Positions 8,101-16,436 of a stretch of DNA of 64,000 nucleotides are shown here, piece after piece. Location: contig NZ_FPAY01000007.1 in the NCBI RefSeq assembly GCF_900116495.1, positions 1 to 64,000 of the forward strand, written 5' to 3'. This stretch comes from Arthrobacter sp. ov118 (GTDB taxonomy: Bacteria; Actinomycetota; Actinomycetes; Actinomycetales; Micrococcaceae). The first letter of the stretch is position 1; every line of letters begins with the position of its first letter. A model generated the notes under the pieces. The model searched no databases and was not told the origin of the DNA. It saw only the letters and a program-made list of their open reading frames with translations. The position numbers and the translations under genes were made by a program.

Positions 8101-8484
8101 GTGGAGCAATTCTGGAGCGTCATATGGCTATTCTTTTGGTCATTCGCGTTCATCGCGTACCTTTTCGCACTGTTTGCGGTTATCGGCGACGTTTTCCGCG
8201 ATCATGAGCTCAACGGCTGGCTCAAGGCCGTGTGGATTATTTTCCTGATCTTCGTGCCGTTCCTTACGGTTCTTGTCTATCTCATCGCGCGCGGGCGCAG
8301 CATGGCCGAACGCCAGGCCAAGAGTGCGCAGCAGGCGGAAGCCGCAACGAGCGAGTACATCCGTTCCGTTGCCTCTGCGTCGCCGACCCAGGAAATCGTG
8401 AAGGCCAAGGAGCTCCTCGATGCCGGCACGCTGACCCAGGGTGAATTCGAAGCTATCAAGGCTAAGGCGCTGAGCCGGGCCTGA
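8101..8484 (+). CDS. PLDc_N and SHOCT domain membrane protein (paralogue)
   Basis: A 127-aa protein with the same layout as its upstream neighbour: two membrane helices (IWLFFWSFAFIAYLFALFAV; WIIFLIFVPFLTVLVYLIAR), a basic loop, and a SHOCT tail (KAKELLDAGTLTQGEFEAIK). GTG at 8101 is preferred over upstream in-frame starts because it has AAAGGATGG at the right distance and aligns with the N-terminus of the paralogue. The 168-bp gap suggests a separate transcript is possible. Confidence 0.82.
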   Translation: MEQFWSVIWLFFWSFAFIAYLFALFAVIGDVFRDHELNGWLKAVWIIFLIFVPFLTVLVYLIARGRSMAERQAKSAQQAEAATSEYIRSVASASPTQEIVKAKELLDAGTLTQGEFEAIKAKALSRA

Positions 8485-8632
8485 CTGGCGCATTCGGCAT
8501 CCGGCCCGACAAAGCGGCTTCAGCGCTCAGCTGGGCTTCTTAGGTGGGCTTCTTAGGGTGCGAACTCCGGCGCTTGCGTCAGAAGATGAAGTGGCCACGA
8601 GCACAATCGTTCAGGTGATCGGAAGGCTGCGC

Positions 8633-9382
8633 TCAGGACCGGCGATCAGTGTCATCCGAAGTCGAGTCCTGGGGCAGGCCCTCCCCGGGGAACACGCTGC
8701 CCGTAGTGCCCGTGGGTGGCAGGGGCGTCGGTAGCCTGACTTCCGCGGTTTCGGTTTCGGTCTCGGTCTCGTCGGCGGGGCCTTGGCGTCCGGCTGCTGC
8801 CGCAACGCCCGCGGCCGCCGCGGCAGCGAGTCCGGCTCCGGCAATGACTTTGCCCGAAAGGCCGGCTTTGCCGCTGTCCCCGCGTGACTTTGCCGCAGCG
8901 TCAACGCTTGGTGTGCCAGCCGGGGCGCCTTCGCTGACAGAACCGCGCCAGGCGCCTGTAGCGTAGCCTGCATCCTCGATGAAGGCCTTGAACCGGTTGA
9001 GGTCATTCTCAACCTGCCTCTCCAGGATGTTCAGCTTGTCGCCGACCTTCTCCACAACGCCCTCGGGCTCAAATTCGAGGGACAACCGCACGGACGTCTG
9101 CCCGCCGCCGAGGTCTTCGAACACTACGGACCCTGCGTTGGTGGCGCCTTCGGTCGCGGCCCACGCGACTTTCTGGTCCGGTACCTGCTCCAGGATTGCT
9201 GCCTGCCACTGCCTGCGCACCCCGCCGATTTCTGCGACCCATTCGAGCCGGTCGTCGCTGAGTTGCTTGACGCTTTTCACCCCGCCCATGAAGTGGGGAA
9301 ATTCCTCGAACTGGGTCCACTGGTTGTAGGCCACGCTAACGGGCACATTGACAAGAACTTGCTTTTCAACCCTTGTGCTCAC
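8633..9382 (-). CDS. SRPBCC (START-like) domain protein with Ala-rich tail
   Basis: A 249-aa protein. Residues about 5-140 form a coenzyme-Q-binding/polyketide-cyclase-like SRPBCC domain (VEKQVLVNVPVSVAYNQWTQ, FEEFPHFMGGVKSV, WQAAILEQVPDQKVAW, LERQVENDLNRFKAFIE). The rest is a low-complexity tail with an Ala-rich stretch and an acidic ETETETE run. Domains of this kind bind hydrophobic ligands; the ligand is unknown. The start is GTG at 9382 with TTAGGAGA upstream. It stands alone between two plus-strand genes. Confidence 0.82.
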   Translation of the reverse strand: MSTRVEKQVLVNVPVSVAYNQWTQFEEFPHFMGGVKSVKQLSDDRLEWVAEIGGVRRQWQAAILEQVPDQKVAWAATEGATNAGSVVFEDLGGGQTSVRLSLEFEPEGVVEKVGDKLNILERQVENDLNRFKAFIEDAGYATGAWRGSVSEGAPAGTPSVDAAAKSRGDSGKAGLSGKVIAGAGLAAAAAAGVAAAAGRQGPADETETETETAEVRLPTPLPPTGTTGSVFPGEGLPQDSTSDDTDRRS

Positions 9383-9577
9383 GGTGTCTCCTAATGACTG
9401 GCATGAGAACTGACATGCGGCCAACAAATAATCAGTATGCTTACTTTACCCGCCGGTGCCCCGCTCTACCAGAGGCGCCACGGGCCAGTGAGACGTACGT
9501 CCCGCCGTCGTGCGGGAGGGGCGAGCGCAGGGGCGTGGGCTCGCCCGTCGTCGGTGCCCGGTGGCAGACTTTCTGCC

Positions 9578-9925
9578 ATGGAGCCCATGGACTGTCTGGT
9601 CATATACGTTCCGACTGAATCTGCTCGAGCTGTGCGGCAGGCCATTGGCGACGCCGGGGCCGGCCGGCTAGGCCACTACTCGCACTGCTCTTTCAGCCTC
9701 GACGGCACCGGGAAATTCACGCCGCTGCCAGGTGCGAACCCGGCCGTCGGCGTCGTCGGTTCCCCCGAGGAGGTGTTGGAAACCCGTATCGAGGCGATTT
9801 ACCCGCGCTCCCGGCGCAACGCCGTCGTCGCGGCCGCCCTGTCCGTGCATCCCTACGAGACGCCCGCGTTCATGACCTTCCCGGTCGATGCCAGCCTGCC
9901 GGACGGAGCAAGCAGCCTTGAATAG
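9578..9925 (+). CDS. YqfO/NIF3-like dimerisation domain protein
   Basis: A 115-aa protein corresponding to the PII/CutA-like domain inserted in NIF3-family proteins. Diagnostic stretches are CLVIYVPTESARAVRQAIGD, GRLGHYSHCSF, GKFTPLPGANPAVG, ETRIEAIYP and LSVHPYETPAF. Stand-alone copies occur widely and have no settled function. ATG at 9578 is chosen; CAGACT 7 nt upstream could make it leaderless, while ATG at 9587 is an alternative. Confidence 0.8.
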   Translation: MEPMDCLVIYVPTESARAVRQAIGDAGAGRLGHYSHCSFSLDGTGKFTPLPGANPAVGVVGSPEEVLETRIEAIYPRSRRNAVVAAALSVHPYETPAFMTFPVDASLPDGASSLE

Positions 9926-9959
9926 CCATCTCAGAGCCCTGCCGTTCCAGAACCGGCCG

Positions 9960-12674
9960 TCAGGGCCGCCGGGCGTCGACCGGACGCTCGATCACGACCG
10001 TGCCGGCGTCCCCATCTACGCGGATCTGCTGGTCGCTGGTCAGCCGCTGCGTCGCGACACCAGTGCCGAGCACGGCCGGGATGCCGTACTCCCGGGCCAC
10101 GATCGAGCTGTGGCTTAAGGGGCCGCCGACGTCGGTCACCACGGCCGAGGCCATCGCGAATAGCGAGGTCCAAGCGGGGGTGGTGATACGGGCGACCAGG
10201 ACCTCTCCAGGCACCATCAGGGCGAAATCCTGAGGCCCTCTCAGGACGCGGGCCGGAGCAGTGACGCGGCCCGCGCTGGCGCCGATGCCCTTGATGGTGT
10301 CGCCGACTTCGGTCTGTGAGCCTGCCGGCATCATTTTCCCGAAAGCCCGTTCCATCCATTTGGCTTCCGGAAGCAGTTGCGGGGCTGCGGCCCTTGCCTG
10401 GCCGCGCCAAAGCATTTTGCGCTCCTCGACGGCGGCGGCGCGGACGGGCTGGTCTGCTCCGGTAATGGCCACGGTCGCCGGTGCCGGTTCGGGAACGTCC
10501 CCGGTTATCCGTCTCTCGGGCGCTTTTCGGGCAGCAGGTGCGGCGAGACCGAACTCGACGGCGGTTTGCAGCTCCTCGCGGCGCAACCAGAACACATCGG
10601 CTGGCCGGGCGATGACACCGGAGTCAACCAGCCGCCGTCCAAGTTCGAGCAGCATCCGCCGCAGCAGCGGCCACGCCAGGCCGACGTCTGCCAGCGCATC
10701 CTCCCGGATAGGGGCGGCGCTCTGTGCCCACCGGAGCAGCCGGATAAACGTGGCCCGGCGCCGCGGCCCGAGCCGGGTGATCATGCGGCTGGTTTGGTCC
10801 TCCCTGCGGGCGGCCGACTGCTGCTGGCGCTCGTGCGGGTCGTTGCCCTGTCCTCGAAGGTAAAACTTCACCGTCTCCAGCAGGGCCGAGGGATCGTCCG
10901 CCGGGACCGGGCTGACGAAATCCAGATTGTAGACAGCATGGCCGAACCGGCCGAGATGGTCCTGGAAGCGTGGATGCCACTGGTGCCACAATGCCTGGTC
11001 GAAGCCGGCAGGCGGGGACCCTGCGCCTTGCGACTGGACCAGTGCCGCCGTGGGTTCATTAAGGAGGGCTGAGGCCAGCCCCGGCACTCCCCGTGCCCAC
11101 GCTGCTAGCCCGTACAGCGACTTCTCCGCCCGGATGGGTTCGCTATCGTAACCGAGCAGGAACGTCTGGGCGGGGGGATCTCCGTCGCGCCGAACGACTT
11201 TGTCGTAAAACGCCCGGAAGGAGATTTCGCTCGTCGCGGCAATCGGAATGATGGACTGCACGGCTGTGTAGTACACGGTGGCGGCGTCCAACAGCGCCTT
11301 TACGCCCTCAAGCAGTTCCTCTCCGGAGAGCTCCGCGACGGGCTTCGCCGACCAGTCCTCGATCACCCTCTCATACCGGGGATGCGAAAACTCCCGCCAG
11401 CCGGCCACTCCCATGTGCGCCTTGCCGCGGAGCAACGCGCGGAAGGCGGTCAGCGACTTGCCCATGATCCGCCACATGCCCGAAGTGCGGTAGTAATAGT
11501 AGGCGTAGCCGTTGATGGTGGGCAGTCCCACGTCGCCCTCCCGGACGACGTTCTTGCCGACGGCGTCGGCCATCAAGGTCCGCAGCGACCGGGCCACCGA
11601 GCCGTCAATGAGGTCGGCGAACAGCGGCGAGAGCGGGTCCGGCAGCTGTTCCACGATGCTCGCCCGGAAGTAGAGCCCGTTCGCGTAGGGCACCGTCCAG
11701 GAGTCCGGGGTGTCAGCCACCGGTTCGGGCAGTGCGGTGATGGGCCGGGACTGCAGGATGAAGTACTCGTCACGGGCCAGTGCCCACTCGATGTCCTGCG
11801 GTGCCCCGAAATGAGCCGCAATCCGTGTTCCGTAGCTGGCCAGTGCGGTTGCCGCGCGGTCGTCCAACACGGGCTGATGGCGGCGCGCTGCCGGCACCGG
11901 CTGTTCCCGGGTGCCGCGGTCGGCGTAGACAGTCATGACTTCCTTGTCAGCTGTCCGGCGTGACAGCACACGACCCGTCCCTGCTTCGACAACGACGTCA
12001 TCCGTGGTGACCGTTCCGCTGACCACGGACTCGCCCAGGCCCCACGCGGCGCTGATCACGATCTGGTCGTGGCGACCGTTAGCCGGATTGGCAGTGAACA
12101 TGACCCCGGCTGCCTCGGCCTCGACCATCTGCTGGACCACCACCGCGAGGCGCACTGTGTCCGGGGCAATGCCTTGGCGGGCCCGGTAAGCCATGGCCCG
12201 GGCTGTCCACAGGGAAGCCCAGCAATCCGTGACGGCCGCGGCCAGGGCCTCCAGCCCAAGGACGTTAAGGTACGTGTCCTGCTGCCCCGCGAAACTGGCC
12301 GAGGCGAGGTCCTCGGCCGTCGCGGAGGAGCGAACCGCGACCGCCGGCTCCCCGTCACCAAGGCGGCCGTAGGCAGTACCGAGTTCTGCTGCGATCAAAG
12401 CCGGCATGATGCCTCCGGCGAACAGGGCACGGATCCGCTTCGAGGCGTCCTCGTATCTTTCGGGCGGCGCCTGCGGGGGCAGCGAGGCCAGCTCCTTGAT
12501 GCCGGACTCGAGGTGATTGGCTTCCACAAAATCCGCATAGGCCGCCGTGTTCAGCACAAACGCCGGGGGAACAGGCAGTCCTGCCGCAATGAGACTGCCC
12601 AGTCCGACGCCCTTGCCGCCAGCCATTGCCACGTTCCCTTTTCCCACATCGGCGAGGCTGTTGATGTAGGTCAT
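9960..12674 (-). CDS. Rifampin-phosphotransferase-like PEP/pyruvate-binding protein
   Basis: A 904-aa protein with the three-part layout of rifampin phosphotransferase (Rph). An N-terminal ATP-grasp-like domain has GGKGVGLGSL and AVRSSATAEDLASASFAGQQ. A long middle domain would bind the acceptor. A C-terminal swivelling phosphohistidine domain has TTPAW and GGPLSHSSIVAREYG, with the probable catalytic His near residue 855. Length and order fit Rph (about 860-900 aa), which phosphorylates rifamycins using ATP. Other members of the PEP-synthase superfamily share this layout, so the substrate is inferred. ATG at 12674 with AAAGGAC upstream is preferred. A second rifampin-resistance gene, arr, is 18 kb away. 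Confidence 0.72.
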   Translation of the reverse strand: MTYINSLADVGKGNVAMAGGKGVGLGSLIAAGLPVPPAFVLNTAAYADFVEANHLESGIKELASLPPQAPPERYEDASKRIRALFAGGIMPALIAAELGTAYGRLGDGEPAVAVRSSATAEDLASASFAGQQDTYLNVLGLEALAAAVTDCWASLWTARAMAYRARQGIAPDTVRLAVVVQQMVEAEAAGVMFTANPANGRHDQIVISAAWGLGESVVSGTVTTDDVVVEAGTGRVLSRRTADKEVMTVYADRGTREQPVPAARRHQPVLDDRAATALASYGTRIAAHFGAPQDIEWALARDEYFILQSRPITALPEPVADTPDSWTVPYANGLYFRASIVEQLPDPLSPLFADLIDGSVARSLRTLMADAVGKNVVREGDVGLPTINGYAYYYYRTSGMWRIMGKSLTAFRALLRGKAHMGVAGWREFSHPRYERVIEDWSAKPVAELSGEELLEGVKALLDAATVYYTAVQSIIPIAATSEISFRAFYDKVVRRDGDPPAQTFLLGYDSEPIRAEKSLYGLAAWARGVPGLASALLNEPTAALVQSQGAGSPPAGFDQALWHQWHPRFQDHLGRFGHAVYNLDFVSPVPADDPSALLETVKFYLRGQGNDPHERQQQSAARREDQTSRMITRLGPRRRATFIRLLRWAQSAAPIREDALADVGLAWPLLRRMLLELGRRLVDSGVIARPADVFWLRREELQTAVEFGLAAPAARKAPERRITGDVPEPAPATVAITGADQPVRAAAVEERKMLWRGQARAAAPQLLPEAKWMERAFGKMMPAGSQTEVGDTIKGIGASAGRVTAPARVLRGPQDFALMVPGEVLVARITTPAWTSLFAMASAVVTDVGGPLSHSSIVAREYGIPAVLGTGVATQRLTSDQQIRVDGDAGTVVIERPVDARRP

Positions 12675-12896
12675 GACCGTGGCGTCCTTTCTGCCCGGAG
12701 TGGCGGCCCCCGGCGAGCTTGGTTCCCAACATACTGGCACTGCCGCCGGCAAGAGGCCATAGGTGCGCGGCGGGTGCTCCTAGCCGCAACTCCGCGACGA
12801 GAACCCTTCGCGCACGAGAAGAACCGCACCCCGAAGGCCGGTCGCTCCCTTGGAGGTCCAGCTTTCGGGGGTGCAGTTCAGAAGGTGCCTGCCCTT

Positions 12897-12914
12897 CCCC
12901 TGCTGCGGCAGGGG
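12897..12914 (-). terminator. Short hairpin after the MFS gene
   Basis: A 7-bp GC-rich stem (CCCCTGC at 12897-12903 with GCAGGGG at 12908-12914) immediately follows the stop codon of the MFS transporter gene, where a terminator is expected. It is short, so support is moderate. Confidence 0.4.
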
Positions 12915-12915
12915 C

Positions 12916-14292
12916 TTATCTGGAGGTCACGGCGTATGGGGAGGCTTGCTCAGAGGTGGTCGCCTCAACAGAAGCTTCCTCGACCGTGGCTTCGGTTTCC
13001 GGCCCGGTCTTGCGTTCCTTCAACCAGTACACGAGCCCCGCCGCGATGGCCGAGGTTGCCGCCAGGGCGAAGAGCCCGGGGACGACACTGCCCGTCTGCT
13101 CCTTGATGATTCCGAAGCCAAACGGGGCCACGAATCCGCCGAGGTTGCCCAAGGAGTTGATGATGGCGATGGCCGGCGCCAGGACCATGGGGTGGAGCCC
13201 CGACTGTGGAATGGTCCAGAACAGCGGGGACGCGCTCTTGAATCCCATCGCCGCGATGGCCAGGAATACGAGTGCCGCAACGGGGGAGGCGATGGCCGCG
13301 GCAAAGGTTCCCGCAGCCGCGACCAGCAGGGCAAGGGCGAGTAGGGGCCGTTTGGACTTGGCCCGGTCCTGCCACTTGGCGGCGAAGTACATGGCGAAGA
13401 CGGCGCACACCCAGGGGATGGAGGACAGTAGTCCCACGGTCAGATCGGTGGTGCCGGGAATGTGCTTGACGATGCTGGGCAGCCAGAAGGTGTTTGCATA
13501 AATGGAGAGCTGAACGGAGAAGTAGATCCCGCACAGGAGGAGGATCTGCGGGTTGAGGAGCATCTTCCAGCGGTTGAGTTTCCCGCCGGCAGCGGTGGCG
13601 TGCTCCGCATCCTCGGCAGCAATGGCCGACAGGAGCGCGGTCTTCTCGTTCCCGTTCAGCCACTTGGCGTCCTGGATCTTGGCATCAAGGAGGAAAAACA
13701 CGATCACGCCAACAACCACGGACAGCACGCCTTCGAAGCCGAACAGCCACTGCCAGCCGCGGAAGCCCAGAACGTCGTTCAGGCTGAGGAGCAGTCCTGC
13801 GATCGGTCCGGAGAGGGCGGCGGCAACGGACGAGCCGGCGATGAAAATGGCGGTGGCCTTTCCGCGATGGCCTGCGGGCACCCAGCGGGCGAAGTAGAAG
13901 ATCACTGCCGGGAAGAAGCCGGCTTCGGCCGCGCCAAGGAGGAACCGTAGCATGTAGAACATCACGTCGTTCTGGACGAAGGCCATTAGGAAGGACACGA
14001 TGCCCCAGCTGACCATGATCCGAGCCAGCCAGACCTTGGCGCCGTACTTCTCCATCATCACGTTGCTGGGCAGTTCGAAGATCGCGTAGGCGATGAAGAA
14101 CAGGCCAGCGCCGAAGCCGTATGCTGCGGCACCGATGCCGACGTCGGCCTGCAGGTGCTCCTGGGCATAACCGATGTTGGAGCGGTTGAGCTGGTTGCAC
14201 ACCAGCATGATCAGCATGATGGGCAGGACGCGTTTGAAAAATTTCTTCGTGGCTGCGGCCACGTCCGTGACAGCGGTGTCTACAGACTGCAT
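12916..14292 (-). CDS. MFS transporter, anion:cation symporter type (aldarate uptake)
   Basis: A 458-aa protein with twelve hydrophobic segments. The first-loop stretch LNRSNIGYAQEHL, followed by FELPSNVMMEKYGAK, resembles the ACS family (GudP/phthalate/hexuronate transporters). It lies downstream of the FadR-type regulator and galactarate/talarate dehydratase genes on the same strand, after a 144-bp gap, which makes uptake of galactarate, talarate or glucarate the likely role. The start is ATG at 14292 with AGAGGA upstream. The cytoplasmic C-terminal tail is Glu/Thr-rich. Substrate is inferred from context. Confidence 0.82.
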   Translation of the reverse strand: MQSVDTAVTDVAAATKKFFKRVLPIMLIMLVCNQLNRSNIGYAQEHLQADVGIGAAAYGFGAGLFFIAYAIFELPSNVMMEKYGAKVWLARIMVSWGIVSFLMAFVQNDVMFYMLRFLLGAAEAGFFPAVIFYFARWVPAGHRGKATAIFIAGSSVAAALSGPIAGLLLSLNDVLGFRGWQWLFGFEGVLSVVVGVIVFFLLDAKIQDAKWLNGNEKTALLSAIAAEDAEHATAAGGKLNRWKMLLNPQILLLCGIYFSVQLSIYANTFWLPSIVKHIPGTTDLTVGLLSSIPWVCAVFAMYFAAKWQDRAKSKRPLLALALLVAAAGTFAAAIASPVAALVFLAIAAMGFKSASPLFWTIPQSGLHPMVLAPAIAIINSLGNLGGFVAPFGFGIIKEQTGSVVPGLFALAATSAIAAGLVYWLKERKTGPETEATVEEASVEATTSEQASPYAVTSR

Positions 14293-14436
14293 GGGGTAAT
14301 CCTCTTTGAATTGGCGAAGCGGGCCGGGGGACGGCCGGGGCGGGGCGGGCGATTGTGGCCCGCGCCACTACAACTCCTCCACTTTATTCGTGGCCGATCA
14401 TGCACGTCCAACACACTTTTGGCATGGCCGGATACC

Positions 14437-15177
14437 TTACGGGACTTGTTCGGTTGCTGGACGGCCTGTGTCGGGCCTGCTGCCGGTCGTGACGGCGCGG
14501 AGCCGCCGTCGTGAGTTTGCCAAATGGGTGCGAATGGCGGCCGCCGCCGACGCCGGGTCGCCGTCGGCGATGGCAGTGACGACGGACTCGTGCTCGTGCA
14601 CCACCTGGTTAAAGTGTCCAGACGCGTAGTGCTCTGCGTCCGCGAGCAGGCGGGCGCGCGGCATGGCGATCATGGTCGGGCCCAGCGAGGCCAGGCAGCT
14701 GGAATAGAAGGGATTGCCGGAGGCTGCCGCGACGGCCTGATGGAACTCGAAGTCGGCCTTCAGTGCGTGGGCGGGATGTCCGGCGCTGGCAGTGAAGTCA
14801 GACAAGGCCTTTCGCACTGCCTGCAATTGCCGTTCAGAACGGTGGAGGGCTGCCAGTGCTGCTGCTTCCGACTCAACGCCCATGCGGAATTCGAGGAGTT
14901 GGACCCGGTCCTCCAAGGTCGCTACAGCCCGTCCGCCGGGTCCAGGCTGCAACCCCTCCGGGGGCGGGGTCAGCACGAAGCTGCCCCGCCCGCGCTCCGT
15001 CTCCACGAGACCTTCAGCCTGCAGGCGCGTCAGGGCTGAACGCACCACGGTCCGGCTCACCCCGAACTCACTGATCAGCGCATTTTCACTGGGCAGCTTG
15101 TCGCCGGGCTGGATCACGCCGTCGACGATGCGCATGCGAAGGTCGGCGGCGAGGTCCGCGGTCAGGTTCCGGCTCAT
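14437..15177 (-). CDS. FadR-subfamily GntR transcriptional regulator
   Basis: A 246-aa regulator. The N-terminal winged helix is clear (IVDGVIQPGDKLPSENALIS, FGVSRTVVRSALTRLQAEGL, ETERGRGSFV). The C-terminal FCD ligand domain has the metal-binding pattern DFEFHQAVAAASGN and later HLANSRRRL. FadR-type members often sense sugar acids or other carboxylates. It lies 10 bp downstream of the galactarate/talarate dehydratase gene in the same operon. The two 15-bp palindromes upstream of that gene match the FadR-type pattern TNGTNNNACNA, so it probably represses this operon until an aldarate or breakdown product binds. Confidence 0.9.
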   Translation of the reverse strand: MSRNLTADLAADLRMRIVDGVIQPGDKLPSENALISEFGVSRTVVRSALTRLQAEGLVETERGRGSFVLTPPPEGLQPGPGGRAVATLEDRVQLLEFRMGVESEAAALAALHRSERQLQAVRKALSDFTASAGHPAHALKADFEFHQAVAAASGNPFYSSCLASLGPTMIAMPRARLLADAEHYASGHFNQVVHEHESVVTAIADGDPASAAAAIRTHLANSRRRLRAVTTGSRPDTGRPATEQVP

Positions 15178-15187
15178 GGGTTTAAGG

Positions 15188-16315
15188 TTACTTGCCGAAT
15201 TCCACCGAGTCGGTCGTCCAGGCGCGGGCCTGGTCGCTGAGGGTGATGCCGAGTCCGGGGCGGTCCGGAACGAGCATCCGGCCGTTTTTGGTCTCAAGGC
15301 GCTCGTTGAAGAGGGGGTCCAGCCAGTCGAAGTGTTCCACCCAGGGCTCGCGCGGGTACGCCGCTGCCAGGTGCAGGTGGATTTCCATGGCGAAGTGCGG
15401 GGCGAGGCCGAGCCCGCGCTCGTCCGCAAGGGCGGCCAGGCGGAGGAACTGGGTGATGCCGCCGACGCGGGGTGCGTCCGGTTGGATGATGTCGCAGCCC
15501 TCGGCGTTGATCAGGCCCTTGTGCTCCGCCACCGAGGCCAGCATTTCGCCGGTGGCAATGGGGGTGTCCAGGGCACGGGCCAGGTGGGCGTGGCCCTCGA
15601 AGTCGTAGGCGTCCAGCGGTTCTTCGATCCAAATGAGGTTGAATTCCTCCAGTTGGCGGCCCATGCGCAGGGCGGTGGCGCGGTCCCACTGCTGGTTTGC
15701 GTCGACCATGAGCGGCACGTCCCAGCCGATGTGCTCGCGGATGCCAGCCACGCGGCGCAGGTCCTCGGCCGTGTCCGGCAGGCCGACCTTGATCTTGATG
15801 CCGCCGATGCCTTCCTCGACGGACTGGGTGGCGCGGGCCTTGACCTCGTCCAGGGTGGCGTTGAGGAAGCCGCCGGAGGTGTTGTAGGTCTGGACGGAGT
15901 CGCGGTAGGCGCCCAGGAACTTCGCAAGCGGCAGGCCCGCGCGCTTGGCTTTGAGGTCGTAGAGCGCGATGTCGATGGCTGCCAGGGCCTGGGTTGCCAC
16001 GCCGGAGCGGCCCACGGAAGCGCCGGCCCACAGGAGCTTGGTGTAGATCTTGCCGATGTCATTGGGGTCCTCCCCGATGAGGCCGTCGGCGACTTCCCTG
16101 GCGTGGGCGTACTGGGCAGGTCCGCCGGCGCGCTTGGAGTAGCTGAAGCCGATGCCGCTGTGGCCCTGCTCGGTGCTGATCTCGGCGAAGAGGAAAACAA
16201 CTTCCGTCATGGGCTTTTGGCGCCCGGTGAAAACCTTCGCATCGCTGATGGGCACGGGGAGGGGGAGTCGTGCGGTGGAAAGCTTTACGTGGCGGATCAG
16301 ATCAACGCTGGTCAT
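15188..16315 (-). CDS. Galactarate/L-talarate dehydratase (enolase superfamily)
   Basis: A 375-aa member of the mandelate racemase group. Visible elements are the Lys-x-Lys acid/base motif in GGIKIKVG, metal ligands in DANQQW, IEEP and TGEM, and a C-terminal base in APHFAMEIHL. The pattern and the neighbours (FadR regulator, MFS transporter, and the glucarate pathway 4 kb away) favour the L-talarate/galactarate dehydratase family, which yields 5-keto-4-deoxyglucarate. The start is ATG at 16315 with AAGGAGAATCT upstream. Other sugar-acid dehydratases of this superfamily cannot be excluded. Confidence 0.8.
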   Translation of the reverse strand: MTSVDLIRHVKLSTARLPLPVPISDAKVFTGRQKPMTEVVFLFAEISTEQGHSGIGFSYSKRAGGPAQYAHAREVADGLIGEDPNDIGKIYTKLLWAGASVGRSGVATQALAAIDIALYDLKAKRAGLPLAKFLGAYRDSVQTYNTSGGFLNATLDEVKARATQSVEEGIGGIKIKVGLPDTAEDLRRVAGIREHIGWDVPLMVDANQQWDRATALRMGRQLEEFNLIWIEEPLDAYDFEGHAHLARALDTPIATGEMLASVAEHKGLINAEGCDIIQPDAPRVGGITQFLRLAALADERGLGLAPHFAMEIHLHLAAAYPREPWVEHFDWLDPLFNERLETKNGRMLVPDRPGLGITLSDQARAWTTDSVEFGK

Positions 16316-16351
16316 AGATTCTCCTTGGGAAGTGGGGCAACATCGCCGCTT

Positions 16352-16386
16352 ACTTATTATACAAGTCCCATACTTGTAATACAAGT
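16352..16386 (-). promoter_or_regulatory. Promoter with two FadR/GntR-type operators
   Basis: On the minus strand, -35 TTGTAT (16379-16384) and -10 TATAAT (16356-16361) are exactly 17 bp apart. Two 15-bp palindromes cover them: ACTTGTAATACAAGT (16372-16386, perfect 7-bp arms) over the -35 and ACTTATTATACAAGT (16352-16366, near-perfect) over the -10. Their centres are 20 bp apart, two helical turns. The core TTGTAATACAA fits the FadR-type consensus TNGTNNNACNA. This is a textbook repressor layout for the dehydratase-regulator operon starting at 16315. Confidence 0.85.
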
Positions 16387-16436
16387 GAACCCTGTGTCAG
16401 CGAAAGAGGATCCCACGGGTCGCATGGCCCGCGTGG

